Positions 25,850-33,797 of a DNA stretch of 34,579 nt are shown here, piece by piece. Under the pieces are notes generated by a model. It worked only from the letters and a program-made list of their open reading frames with translations. It did no database searches and had not been told where the DNA came from. The DNA comes from Actinomadura logoneensis (GTDB lineage: Bacteria; Actinomycetota; Actinomycetes; Streptosporangiales; Streptosporangiaceae): positions 1-34,579 of the forward strand of contig NZ_QURH01000326.1 in NCBI RefSeq assembly GCF_003428695.1. The letters run 5' to 3'. How positions within the stretch are numbered: position 1 is the first letter of the stretch; every line of letters begins with the position of its first letter. Both the position numbers and the translations under genes were made by a program.

Positions 25850-25965
25850 TGCCCGCGCCCACCGTTCGGCGAACGGTCGCCGCCAAGTCGGACCACCGCC
25901 TATTCGTCGAGCAATCCCATGTCGTCGTTGGGGTGCGTCGCTGCCTCGGTTGATGGGTGGCGTGG

Positions 25966-27067
25966 TTACTTTGCGGGGCAGAACAGGGACTTGAGGGCGT
26001 TGGTGATGCGGGACGGGACGGTGGCGCGCTCTGCGTTGTCCATGGCCAGGGTCAAGGACACGGCGAACTGCAGGCGGCCGTCGGACGAGGTGAGGGTCGC
26101 GGCGGTGAAGCCGGGGGCGCTGCCTCCGCCCCCGGCGGCGAATTCGGGATTGCCGTAACACGGGCCGCCCGCGGGCGGCGGATCCGTGATCACTCTGGTC
26201 AGGGACGCCGGCAGCAGCCGGCCCTGGCGGAAGGCGCGCTGGAAGGCGCTCATCTCGCGCGCGGTGGAGATCACGCCGCCGGCGCCGAGCATGGTGGTGG
26301 CGTTGACCTTGTCGGCGTCGCGTGTCGTGCCCGTCTCGTCCGGGGCGTAGCCGTGACCGTGCGGACCTTTGATGCCCTCGGTCGCCTTCGTGGGCAGGTA
26401 CGTGTGGCGCATGCCGAGTGGAGCGAAGAGCCTCCGGTGGAGTTCCGCCGCCAGGGACCGTCCGGACAGCTCCTCGACGATCATCCCGGGCAGGATGTAG
26501 TTGATGTCGGAGTAGTTGAAGGTCCCGATCTCGGCGGGCCGGGGTGCTTGCGCGAGGCGGCCAGCAGGTCGGTCGGACGGTAGTCGCGCGTGAGGTCAGA
26601 GGCGTCCGGGCCGATGTAGTCGGGGATGCCCGAGGTCAGCTGGATCAGGTTGCGGACGGTGATCTCGTCGGCCCGTTCCACCAGGTCCTTGTCCGCCACC
26701 TCCGGCAGGACCTTGCTGAGTTTGTCGTCCAGGCTCAACCTGCCTTCATTGACCAGTTGCAGGACCACAGTGGCGGTCATGGTCTTGGTCTGCGAGCCGA
26801 TCCGGTAGCGGGTGGTCGACGGGATCGCGCCGCCCTTGCCGTCGAGCAGGCGAGACCCGGCCGATCCCTTTCCGACGAGCCTGCCGTCCACATACACCGC
26901 ACCGATGGCGCCCACCACGTGGCCCGTTTTCACCAGGTCTTCCATCGCTTTCTGTACATCTCCGACCTTGACGGGACGGCGGTTGCGGACGCGGTGGTGG
27001 GCGGGACCGTGCTCAAGACCAGCGCCGCGCATGCTGCGCCGGTATGCATCGCTCGACGTCGAAACAT
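25966..27067 (-). pseudogene. Secreted serine hydrolase (beta-lactamase/D-Ala-D-Ala carboxypeptidase family), two frameshifts
   Basis: Reading from the ATG at 27067 (GAGGGA Shine-Dalgarno), a signal peptide MFRRRAMHTGAACAALVLST..ASATA is followed by a frame change near 26970-26985. The body then reads VQKAMEDLVKTGHVVGAIG and RIGSQTKTMTATVVLQL, which holds the nucleophile motif SxxK (Ser-Gln-Thr-Lys). It continues to LTSGIPDYIGP. A second frame change near 26530-26545 leads to FNYSDINYILPGMIVEELSG and the C-terminal half, ending at 25966. The order and motifs are those of class C-like penicillin-binding hydrolases. As a continuous protein it would be about 365 residues. Both shifts break it, so no active enzyme is expected unless the sequence has errors. 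Dispersed repeats C and D bracket it. Confidence 0.8.
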
Positions 27068-27191
27068 GGAGTCTCCCTCGTCGGATCCGAATACTCGGTG
27101 TCGAGCCACAAGTTCTAACGAGAGCGGCGTTTCTTGGGCGTAACCAGTGCATGGCCAGGTCAGAGCCTCGGGGCGGACTTCGGTCGGGCAT

Positions 27192-27235
27192 TGCTGAGTT
27201 CGGCCGTTTGAGATCCTGGGCGGCGGAGGGTCTGG
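27192..27235 (+). repeat. Dispersed repeat, partial copy D
   Basis: Only the first 44 bp or so are recognisable: TGCTGAGTTCGGCCGTTTGAG corresponds to the TGCCGAATTTGGCTGTTTGAG beginning of copy C, followed by a GGCGGCGG run and then unrelated sequence. Copies C and D bracket the serine hydrolase pseudogene. Confidence 0.5.
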
Positions 27236-27274
27236 CGGCGCCGCCTTGGTTGCAGCGCGCACCAGTGGAGGGTC

Positions 27275-27718
27275 ATGCGAGTCGAGGACGCACAGCCGCA
27301 ATTGCTCGCGTGCCTGCTGGAGGAAGGGCAGGAGCCGCGGCGACTCGAACCACGGGTGGCCTGGCGAGCATTCGGCCGCTTCATGCGTCACGCGGTTCAG
27401 GCCGAGGAGGACGCCCTGCTGTACGAGTACGGCACCTTCTCTTTCCGCGGACCACGACGCTTCACTCTGAGCTTCTGCCGTCAGTTCGACGTCGAAGAGG
27501 GCGGCGAACCGGCTCTCATCCAACTGCGCTGCGAGATCGAATACGAGCCGACGCCTGCGCTTGAAGCCCTGGGTGCGCACAACCAATGGTGGTCAGGTGC
27601 GGAGGGTGAGCCGTCGCTCGCCGCGATTCTGGACGAGATTGAACGCAGGTCTGAATGGGAGGTCATCGGCGGGCATCGGCCGGTGTGCAGCTCGGTGTAT
27701 CAGGAGCGTCCTTGCTGA
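27275..27718 (+). CDS. Hypothetical protein
   Basis: I do not recognise this 147-residue acidic protein. Segments such as AWRAFGRFMRHAV, LYEYGTFSF and FTLSFCRQFDVEEGGEPALIQLRCEIEYEP read as a compact alpha/beta domain without membrane segments. The frame is clean from ATG 27275 to TGA 27718. A GGAGGG lies only 2-3 nt before the ATG, so the exact start is uncertain. It follows partial repeat D and precedes two more unknown plus-strand genes. An immunity or cargo role would be a guess. Confidence 0.55.
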   Translation: MRVEDAQPQLLACLLEEGQEPRRLEPRVAWRAFGRFMRHAVQAEEDALLYEYGTFSFRGPRRFTLSFCRQFDVEEGGEPALIQLRCEIEYEPTPALEALGAHNQWWSGAEGEPSLAAILDEIERRSEWEVIGGHRPVCSSVYQERPC

Positions 27719-27840
27719 TCCTGGCCCCGATGGCTCGGTCCACGCTAGTACCGCTAATTGCTGCGCCCAGTCGTCCTGGCTGTCGCTGTCGTCCCGGGGA
27801 GGAGAGCGGCGTATAGGTTGGTGTTGGATCTCGGGACGGG

Positions 27841-28401
27841 GTGTCGTTGTCGTCGGAACTCGCTGAGCGTCTTGGGTTGTTCGAGCCGCTGCTCGATGGC
27901 TTGGCGGCGGTGTTCTGCCCGGGGGCAAGCTGGCCGGACGAGACGTCCCGTGAGCTCCGCTTGGACGCCTATGAGCGCTGCGAGGCCAAGCGATTCCGGA
28001 TCGGTAAGGGCTGCGCGAACGAGCTGGACGCTGTGCGACAGCACGTGGACGAGATCATGCACGCCATCGTCCATGACCACTGTCCCAGCGGGAACCGCCA
28101 GCTGATCGAACCGCTCGTGCGCGGTGTCGGCGCGCGGCAGGTGATGGAGCGCATTCTCGACTACCTCGAAACCGGCTCGGCACCGAGCGGCGGGGAGCGG
28201 CGATGGCCTGGTACTGGGCAGTGCCGTCCGCGCAGTACGCGTCGATGGAAGAGCTCCGTGCCGACCGGGAGAACCAGCGGCGGAGCGAGGGCGCGATACG
28301 GGTCTCCCTCAATTCGAGGGTGCCCACTCCGGCGCAGAGCAACGCGGAAGCCGTGGCCCTACGCCGTGATCTCGGACCCCGCTTCCGGATCGGTTGTCTG
28401 A
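27841..28401 (+). CDS. Hypothetical protein with a probably out-of-frame tail
   Basis: Residues 1 to about 118 look like a real helical protein (ELAERLGLFEPLLDGLAAVF, DAVRQHVDEIMHAIVHDH, ARQVMERILDYLETG). The last 65 or so residues turn into Arg/Ser/Gly-rich text with no structure. They overlap the next gene (ATG 28203) by 199 bp. The natural stop was therefore probably lost through a small indel near 28190-28200, just at the start of the next gene. The start GTG 27841 is the first good one; TTG 27847 is possible. No family is recognised. Confidence 0.5.
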   Translation: MSLSSELAERLGLFEPLLDGLAAVFCPGASWPDETSRELRLDAYERCEAKRFRIGKGCANELDAVRQHVDEIMHAIVHDHCPSGNRQLIEPLVRGVGARQVMERILDYLETGSAPSGGERRWPGTGQCRPRSTRRWKSSVPTGRTSGGARARYGSPSIRGCPLRRRATRKPWPYAVISDPASGSVV

Positions 28402-28556
28402 GAGCGTTCGTTGCCTCCGACGACCCAGAGGATCGCCTCTATCTCTCCTATCAGTTCTCGCTCGACCCTTCGGATTACCCGCCTGAGTTGCAGGCCGAAG
28501 TGGAGATGGCCGGACGGATCGCGGCAGCCGATCCCGAGCACTACCGGCACGGCTGA
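28203..28556 (+). CDS. Hypothetical protein
   Basis: The 117-residue protein reads sensibly throughout (MAWYWAVPSAQYASMEELRA, VALRRDLGPRFRIGCLRAFV, RLYLSYQFSLDPSDYPPELQ) and begins where the preceding gene loses its sense. The two probably formed an operon with abutting ends. No membrane segment or known motif is visible. Its last 16 bp overlap the 3' end of the convergent metal ATPase gene. No function can be named. Confidence 0.6.
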   Translation: MAWYWAVPSAQYASMEELRADRENQRRSEGAIRVSLNSRVPTPAQSNAEAVALRRDLGPRFRIGCLRAFVASDDPEDRLYLSYQFSLDPSDYPPELQAEVEMAGRIAAADPEHYRHG

Positions 28557-30538
28557 TCGTCGGTCGGAGTGCTGCTTGCCTCGGGGTGGGGCCAGGCGGA
28601 GGTGGTGAGGAGGCGGAGGCCGTTGAGGGCGACGAGGACGGTTGAGCCTTCGTGGCCGGCGACGCCGAGTGGTAGGGGCAGGTGGCCGAGCAGGTCCCAG
28701 ACGACCAGGACGGTGATGAAGGCGGCGGCGATGACCAGGTTCTGGGTGACCAGTCGCCGGGCCCGGCGGGAGAGGGCGATGGCGGCGGGGACGGTGGTCA
28801 GTTCGTCGCGGACGATGACGGCGTCGGCGGTCTCCAGGGCCAGGTCGGATCCGGCGCGGCCCATGGCGATGCCGGTGTGCGCGGCGGCCAGGGCGGGGGC
28901 GTCGTTGACGCCGTCGCCGACCACCAGCACCCGGTGTCCGGCGGTCTCCAGCTCCTTGATCGCGGCCACCTTGTCCTGGGGAAGGAGGTCCGCGCGCACG
29001 TCGGTGATGCCGACCTCGCCGGCGAGCCGGTGAGCGGCGCGGGGGTTGTCTCCGGTGACCAGGATCGGTGTGGTTCCGGTCAGGCTCGTCAAGGCCGAGA
29101 CGGTGGCGGCGGCGTCGGGGCGCACCCGGTCGGCGATGCCCAGCACGCCCACGGTGGTTCCGTCGACGCGGACGACGACCGCCGTGCGGCCCTGGGACTC
29201 CGACTGTTCGACCAGGTCGGCGACCGGACACCCGTCGGACGGGCTCGTCGGCAGTCGTTCGGGACTGCCGACCTCGACGAGGCGACCGTCCACAGTGGCG
29301 GACACGCCGGTGCCGGGAGTGGACGCGAAGTCGGCCACGCTGGGGAAGGCCAGGCCACGGTCGCGGGCGGCGTCGGTGATGGCGCGGGCCAGCGGGTGTT
29401 CGCTCGGGTGCTCGGCCGCCGCCGCGAGCCGCAGCACTTCGTCTTCGGACAGCCCGGCGGCCGGGAGAGGACGGACGTCGGTCACCTGGGGAGCGCCTTC
29501 GGTCAGGGTGCCGGTCTTGTCCAGGGCCACCCGATCGATCTGCCCGAGGCGTTCCATCACGACGGCGGACTTGATCAGCACCCCGTGCCGTCCGGCGTTG
29601 GCGATCGCGGACAGCAGCGGGGGCATCGTCGCCAGGACCACCGCGCACGGTGAGGCGACGATCATGAAGGTCATCGCGCGCAGCAGTGAGCCGGTCAGGT
29701 CGGCGCCGAAGGCCAGGGGCACGGCGAAGACCGCCAACGTCGCCGCGACCATTCCGATCGAGTAGCGCTGCTCGACCTTCTCGATGAACAGCTGGGTCGG
29801 CGCCTTGGTCCGCGACGCCTCCTCGACCATCGCCACGATCCGCGAGATCACCGAATCGGACGGGTCGCGCTCGACCGTGACCCGCAGCGCGCCGGTCCCG
29901 TTGAGGGTGCCGGCGAACACCTCGTCTCCGGTCCGCTTGACCACCGGCAGCGGTTCGCCGGTGATGGTGGCCTGGTCGACCTCGCTCGCGCCGTCGATCA
30001 CGCGTCCGTCGGCGCCGATCCGCTCACCCGGCCTGACCACCACGGTGTCCCCGACGATCAGCCGGTCGGCCGGCACGGTCTCCTCGGTGCCGTCGCCCGC
30101 CAGGCGGGTCGCGGTGGCAGGGGCCAGGTCCAGCAGGCCCCGTACCGAGTCGGCGGTCCGGGCGGTGGCGACCGCTTCCAGGGCGCCCGAGGTCGCGAAG
30201 ATGACGATCAGCAGCGCGCCGTCCAGCACCTGGCCGATCGCCGCGGCGCCGAGTGCGGCGACGACCATGAGCAGGTCCACGTCCAGGGTCTTGTCCGCGA
30301 GTGCCTTGAGGCCGGCCCAGCCCGGCTCCCACCCGCCGGTGGCGTAGGTGAGGGCGAACAGCGTTCCCCACGTCCACGCCGGAGCGTCGGCCAGGTAGAG
30401 CGGCAGCGCCATGACGAACAGGATCAGCGCGGAGGCCGCCCAGCGCGCCTCGGCCAGCGCGAACACCTTCGTGCGGCGACGGGGCTCCGGGGCGGCCGAG
30501 GTGCCCGGTGGGGCCGGACGGGCAAGGGCGGAGGTCAT
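28541..30538 (-). CDS. P1B-4-type metal-transporting ATPase (CtpD/CoaT-like)
   Basis: This heavy-metal efflux ATPase in the cytoplasmic membrane has 665 residues. It lacks the N-terminal CxxC metal-binding domain. It shows the P1B-4 marks: SPC (Ser296-Pro297-Cys298) in the sixth helix instead of CPC, and HEGST (from His629) near the C-terminus. The ATPase core has TGE (ITGEPLP), the phosphorylation site DKTGT (Asp340), an HP motif in EHPLA and GDGVNDAP. P1B-4 pumps move Co2+, Fe2+, Ni2+ or Zn2+; CtpD and CoaT are characterised examples. The ATG at 30538 is chosen because the sequence upstream is the shared operator region with the divergent ArsR gene, which very likely controls it. Confidence 0.93.
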   Translation of the reverse strand: MTSALARPAPPGTSAAPEPRRRTKVFALAEARWAASALILFVMALPLYLADAPAWTWGTLFALTYATGGWEPGWAGLKALADKTLDVDLLMVVAALGAAAIGQVLDGALLIVIFATSGALEAVATARTADSVRGLLDLAPATATRLAGDGTEETVPADRLIVGDTVVVRPGERIGADGRVIDGASEVDQATITGEPLPVVKRTGDEVFAGTLNGTGALRVTVERDPSDSVISRIVAMVEEASRTKAPTQLFIEKVEQRYSIGMVAATLAVFAVPLAFGADLTGSLLRAMTFMIVASPCAVVLATMPPLLSAIANAGRHGVLIKSAVVMERLGQIDRVALDKTGTLTEGAPQVTDVRPLPAAGLSEDEVLRLAAAAEHPSEHPLARAITDAARDRGLAFPSVADFASTPGTGVSATVDGRLVEVGSPERLPTSPSDGCPVADLVEQSESQGRTAVVVRVDGTTVGVLGIADRVRPDAAATVSALTSLTGTTPILVTGDNPRAAHRLAGEVGITDVRADLLPQDKVAAIKELETAGHRVLVVGDGVNDAPALAAAHTGIAMGRAGSDLALETADAVIVRDELTTVPAAIALSRRARRLVTQNLVIAAAFITVLVVWDLLGHLPLPLGVAGHEGSTVLVALNGLRLLTTSAWPHPEASSTPTDDQPCR

Positions 30539-30592
30539 CGGCGGCCTTTCGGTCAGGCGGGACGGTGGAGCCCGCCCACCGTAGCAGGAACA

Positions 30593-30610
30593 CATGAACA
30601 TAGATTCATG
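30593..30610. promoter_or_regulatory. ArsR/SmtB-type operator with overlapping divergent -10 elements
   Basis: CATGAA-N6-TTCATG is a perfect inverted repeat of the SmtB/NmtR operator type, in the 99-bp gap between the ATPase and its regulator. Two -10-like hexamers lie within it: TAGATT on the plus strand (30601-30606) and TATGTT on the minus strand (30602-30597). One bound dimer would block both promoters and release on metal binding. That mechanism is family knowledge. Confidence 0.75.
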
Positions 30611-30637
30611 CGTGCCGGGAATGAGTACGATGCGGGC

Positions 30638-31030
30638 ATGGGCCACGGAGCCGCACCACCCGCCGACGACGTGCCGCGCACCCCGCTGACCGCGGCCGGC
30701 GCGGCGCACGTGGCCAACACCCTGCAGGCGCTGGCCACCCCGTCCCGGCTGCTGATCCTCTCCCGGCTGCGTGAGGGCCCGCTGCCGGCCACCGAGCTGG
30801 CGGCGGAGGTCGGCATGGAGCAGTCCGCGTGCTCCCACCAACTGCGGCTCCTGCGGAACCTCGGGCTCGTCGTCGGCACCCGGCAAGGCCGCCACGTGGT
30901 GTACGCCCTGTACGACAACCACGTCGCCGCGCTGCTCGACCAGGCGCTTTATCACGTGGAGCACCTGCGTCTGGGGCTCAGCGACACCGCCACCGAGGCC
31001 TCCGCGGCAACGTCCTCGGAAGCCGGTTGA
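30638..31030 (+). CDS. ArsR/SmtB-family metal-sensing repressor
   Basis: The 130-residue winged-helix repressor contains TPSRLLILSRLREGPLPATELAAEVG (the alphaR helices with MEQSACSHQLRLLRNLGLV) and the wing GTRQGRHVVYALYD. The metal site is of the alpha5 type: Asp93, His95, His106 and His109 fit DxH-x10-HxxH, as in SmtB, CzrA and NmtR (Zn, Ni or Co sensors). There is no alpha3 CVC motif, so arsenic or cadmium sensing is unlikely. The ATG at 30638 is preferred to 30608, which lies inside the operator. It diverges from the P1B-4 ATPase it very likely represses. Confidence 0.9.
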   Translation: MGHGAAPPADDVPRTPLTAAGAAHVANTLQALATPSRLLILSRLREGPLPATELAAEVGMEQSACSHQLRLLRNLGLVVGTRQGRHVVYALYDNHVAALLDQALYHVEHLRLGLSDTATEASAATSSEAG

Positions 31031-31061
31031 CCTCACCGACCCTTGCGGCGAGGAGGCGGTG

Positions 31062-31733
31062 ATGGACGTGGCCTTGCCCAGTGTTCTTCGCAAGGACGTC
31101 GAAACTCTCTGGGCCTATAACGACATGGGGCACACGGTCAGGCCATGTGATGTCGGGGTTGGACTGGGGAGCCATGACCTCGGCGTGGCCACCTACACGG
31201 CGGAGCTGTACCACCGAGGCATGTTTCCGCTTGTCGTGTTCACGGGTGCCAACGCGCCTACGACGGTCGAGCGGTTCCCACGGGGGGAGGCCGTTCACTA
31301 TCGCGAGTACGCCATCGAACTCGGTGTGCCGGACGAGGTAATCCTTGTTGAGCCCGAGGCCAGAAACACCGGGCAGAACATCAAATTCACCCGGAAGCTT
31401 CTCGCGGACGTCGGCGCCAAGGCTCGGTCGGCCGTCCTCATCTCGCGGCCCTACCAACAGCGACGGATCTACGCGACGGCGAAGAAGTTGTGGCCGGAGC
31501 TGGATGTCGTGTGCGCGTCCAAGCCGCTTGGTCTTGACGACTACATCCAAAGCATCGGTGACGTGAAGCGTGTGGTCGACATGCTCGTGGGTGACACCCA
31601 GCGGGTCATGGTCTATCCCGAGCGCGGATTCGCGGTTTCCCAGGAGGTTCCCGCCGAGGTGGACGCCGCCTATCGACGGCTGGTGGACGCGGGCTACACG
31701 AGCAGGCTGATCTCGGCGAGGAACCAGGGGTAA
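31062..31733 (+). CDS. YdcF/DUF218-family protein
   Basis: The 223-residue protein has the YdcF Rossmann-like fold. Marks are GVGLGSHDLGVATYTAELYHRG in the first strand-helix unit, VVFTGANAPTT, the acidic EPEARNTGQNIKFTRKLL segment (a hallmark of the family, E..S.NT.EN) and AVLISRPYQQRRIYATAKKLWP. Unlike the SanA/ElyC-type members it has no membrane helix, so it is cytosolic. ATG 31062 has AGGAGG 5 nt upstream. It starts 31 bp after the ArsR gene in the same direction and may be read with it. The reaction is unknown; E. coli YdcF binds S-adenosylmethionine. Confidence 0.85.
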   Translation: MDVALPSVLRKDVETLWAYNDMGHTVRPCDVGVGLGSHDLGVATYTAELYHRGMFPLVVFTGANAPTTVERFPRGEAVHYREYAIELGVPDEVILVEPEARNTGQNIKFTRKLLADVGAKARSAVLISRPYQQRRIYATAKKLWPELDVVCASKPLGLDDYIQSIGDVKRVVDMLVGDTQRVMVYPERGFAVSQEVPAEVDAAYRRLVDAGYTSRLISARNQG

Positions 31734-31759
31734 GGCGTGGGCGTCCCAGGGGGGGAGCG

Positions 31760-32027
31760 TTGCGACGACTGTTCTGCCGCTGGCCGGTGTGGTCCCTCGG
31801 ATCCGCCGGGACGTTGATCGGGCAGTACCTCCCGACGCGGGTGGAGGCGCGGAAGACCCGGTTCGAGCAGGTACGCGCTGGCTCTCGACGCGTTGGTCCG
31901 CGGACGGGCCGCTGAGGGGACGTCCAGCAAGCGGGAACTTCGGCACGCGTTCATGGAGGCCGCGCGTCAGGAAGTCGGCATGGAGACCGAGCCGCTGAGG
32001 AGAGGGCTCCCCCAGGATCGGCCGTGA
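31760..32027 (+). pseudogene. Small ORF with one frameshift
   Basis: From TTG 31760 (G-rich Shine-Dalgarno just upstream) the frame reads LRRLFCRWPVWSLGSAG then TLIGQYLPTRVEARKTRFEQ up to 31870. If G31871 is skipped, it continues YALALDALVRGRAAEGTSSK then RELRHAFMEAARQEVG, ending at TGA 32025-32027. The joined product would be about 88 residues with a hydrophobic N-terminal segment and a basic helical tail. Without the skip it stops at 31913. The joined text reads like one protein, so a one-base insertion is likely. No family is recognised. Confidence 0.45.
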
Positions 32028-32053
32028 GGACCGGACGTTCGTAGGATCGCGGC

Positions 32054-32236
32054 ATGGGTGAAGATCAGGAACTGCCGCGGTACCGGGTGCTGACCGGGCC
32101 GGACGACGCCTCGTTCTGCTGGCGGGTCAGTGAGGCGCTCGACCTGGGATACGAGCTGCACGGGTCGCCGTCGGTGACGTTCAACGGCGACCGGGTCATC
32201 GTGGCCCAGGCGCTGATCCGGCGACAGGACGTCTGA
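32054..32236 (+). CDS. DUF1737-family small protein
   Basis: The 60-residue protein is a standalone DUF1737 domain: YRVLTGPDDASFCWRVSEAL, GYELHGSPSVTFNGDRVIVAQAL. Domain and length match the family, whose role is unknown. The ATG lies 7 nt after a TAGGAT -10-like hexamer (32042-32047), which suggests a leaderless mRNA; AGGA within it could alternatively act as a ribosome binding site. Confidence 0.85.
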   Translation: MGEDQELPRYRVLTGPDDASFCWRVSEALDLGYELHGSPSVTFNGDRVIVAQALIRRQDV

Positions 32237-32278
32237 CCGCCGCCGTTGCGGACGGCGCGGCGAAGGGGGTGACGGACG

Positions 32279-33037
32279 GTGCGGGACTTCGAGGAGCTGA
32301 TGGCCGAGGCCTCGGCGGTCTCCGTGGACGGGTGGGACTTCTCCTGGCTGGACGGACGCGCCACCGAGGAGCGGCCGTCCTGGGGGTACGCGCGGTCGAT
32401 GGCGTCGCGGCTGGCGGCCGTCCGGTCGGCGCTGGACGTCCAGACCGGCGGCGGTGAGGTGCTCGCCGAGGCCCGGACGCTGCCGCCGACCATGGCGGCG
32501 ACCGAGTCGTGGCCCCCGAACGCGGCCACGGCGACGCGCCTGCTCGGGCCGCGCGGGGTCGTGGTCGTCGCGACGCCGGACGAGCCGCCGCTGCCGTTCG
32601 CGGACGAGGCGTTCGAGCTGGTCACGTGCAGGCATCCGGCGACGGTGTGGTGGGACGAGATCGCGCGGGTGCTCGAACCGGGCGGGACGTACTTCGCCCA
32701 GCACGTCGGACCGGCGAGCGTGTTCGAGCTGGTCGAGTACTTCCTCGGGCCGCAGCCGGAGGCGCGGCGCGCGCGGGATCCCGAAGCGGAGGGCGCCGCG
32801 GCGCGGGCCGCCGGCCTGGAGGTCGTGGACCTGCGGACCGAGCGGCTGCGGATCGAGTTCTTCGACGTCGGCGCGGTGATCTACTTCCTGCGCAAGGTGA
32901 TCTGGATGGTGCCGGGCTTCAGCGTCGAGGCGTACCGGGGGCGGCTCCGCGAGCTGGACGGGCTGATCCGCCGGGACGGCCCGTTCGTCGCGCATTCGAC
33001 GCGGACCTTGATCGAGGCGCGCAAGCCCGGCGCCTGA
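32279..33037 (+). CDS. Class I SAM-dependent methyltransferase
   Basis: The 252-residue protein matches actinobacterial methyltransferases of the Methyltransf_11 type. After an N-terminal helical part (WGYARSMASRLAAVRSALDVQTGGGEVLAEA), the Rossmann core shows LPFADEAFELVTCRHPATVWWDEIARVLEPGGTYFAQHVG, the usual post-II/motif II-III order with the DEIARVLKPGG-like strand. The glycine-rich motif I (normally E/DxGxGxG) is altered to QTGGGE, so cofactor binding may be changed. GTG 32279 has GAAGGGGG upstream. It lies 42 bp after the DUF1737 gene, in the same direction. The substrate is unknown. Confidence 0.82.
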   Translation: MRDFEELMAEASAVSVDGWDFSWLDGRATEERPSWGYARSMASRLAAVRSALDVQTGGGEVLAEARTLPPTMAATESWPPNAATATRLLGPRGVVVVATPDEPPLPFADEAFELVTCRHPATVWWDEIARVLEPGGTYFAQHVGPASVFELVEYFLGPQPEARRARDPEAEGAAARAAGLEVVDLRTERLRIEFFDVGAVIYFLRKVIWMVPGFSVEAYRGRLRELDGLIRRDGPFVAHSTRTLIEARKPGA

Positions 33038-33291
33038 CCGGTGGCCGCGGGTAGCGGGGCGTTGTCGCCTCCGGAAGTAGGAGCAAGGTGTCACCGAAAC
33101 GTCGCGGCCCCGTTACTCAGTGCCGTTATTGCACGTGAGCGCACGCGTCCGGATAGCGGCGAAGACGGCCGTTCAGGATGGCGCGGTCAGCGCTCACATT
33201 GGGTACGGGCGCGGTCACATTGCCGGTACCGGGCGTTTCCCGTGGTGCGTGCCGGGAATTCTGCACCCATCGAGGGAACGGAGGCGGGGCC

Positions 33292-33693
33292 ATGGAGGTC
33301 GTCATCGAAATGACCTTGTCGAGGGACGCGGAAAGCGCGCCCATCGCACGGCAGACGCTGGACGCCTCGCTCCGCGGGCTGGGAGTCGACTCGGAGGTGC
33401 GGGCCGACATCGCCCTCGCGCTCGGCGAGGCGTGCGCGAACGTCATCCAGCACGCCGTGTCCAGCACCGCCTACGAGATACGCGCCCAGCTCGACCAGGG
33501 GCGCTGCGTCGTGGACGTGATCGACGGGGGCGGTGGCGACGCGCCGAACAGCTGGGCCGGGACGCACGATCCCGTGCACGCCGAGCACGGCCGCGGGCTG
33601 ACGCTGATGCACGCCTTCACCGACGACCTGGAGATCAGCGGACGCGCCGACAAGGAGGGCTCGGTCGTCCATTTCGAGAAGTCATTCGGTTGA
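33292..33693 (+). CDS. GHKL ATP-binding anti-sigma-type regulator (RsbW/SpoIIAB-like)
   Basis: The 133-residue protein is a single HATPase_c domain of the kind used by Streptomyces-type anti-sigma kinases. It shows the N-box LALGEACANVIQHAV (Glu46, Asn50), the G1 box VIDGGGG (Asp78) and the G2 region EHGRGLTLMHAFTDDLEI (100 onwards). Such proteins bind a SigB/SigF-type sigma factor or phosphorylate an anti-anti-sigma factor; neither partner gene is adjacent. ATG 33292 has GGAGG 7 nt upstream. The 254-bp gap before it (33038-33291) shows no gene. A strong terminator follows. Confidence 0.9.
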   Translation: MEVVIEMTLSRDAESAPIARQTLDASLRGLGVDSEVRADIALALGEACANVIQHAVSSTAYEIRAQLDQGRCVVDVIDGGGGDAPNSWAGTHDPVHAEHGRGLTLMHAFTDDLEISGRADKEGSVVHFEKSFG

Positions 33694-33753
33694 CCGTCCG
33701 GAACCGGATAAGAGCGCGGCGCGCGGTCGCCGCATTCGCCGATGAATGAGAAG

Positions 33754-33788
33754 GGCCCCGCCTCCCGGTCAGGGAGACGGGGCCTTTT
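33754..33788. terminator. Bidirectional rho-independent terminator
   Basis: GGCCCCG-C-CTCCC (33754-33766) pairs with GGGAG-A-CGGGGCC (33772-33784) around a 5-nt loop, followed on the plus strand by TTTT. Reverse transcripts of the converging gene at 33798 would meet it as well. It terminates the GHKL gene. Confidence 0.92.
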
Positions 33789-33797
33789 CTCGTGAAA

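Noticed and set aside
30978-31946. Long minus-strand frame opposite the YdcF gene
   Set aside because: The plus strand has a clear family match and ribosome binding site; the opposite frame has no motif.
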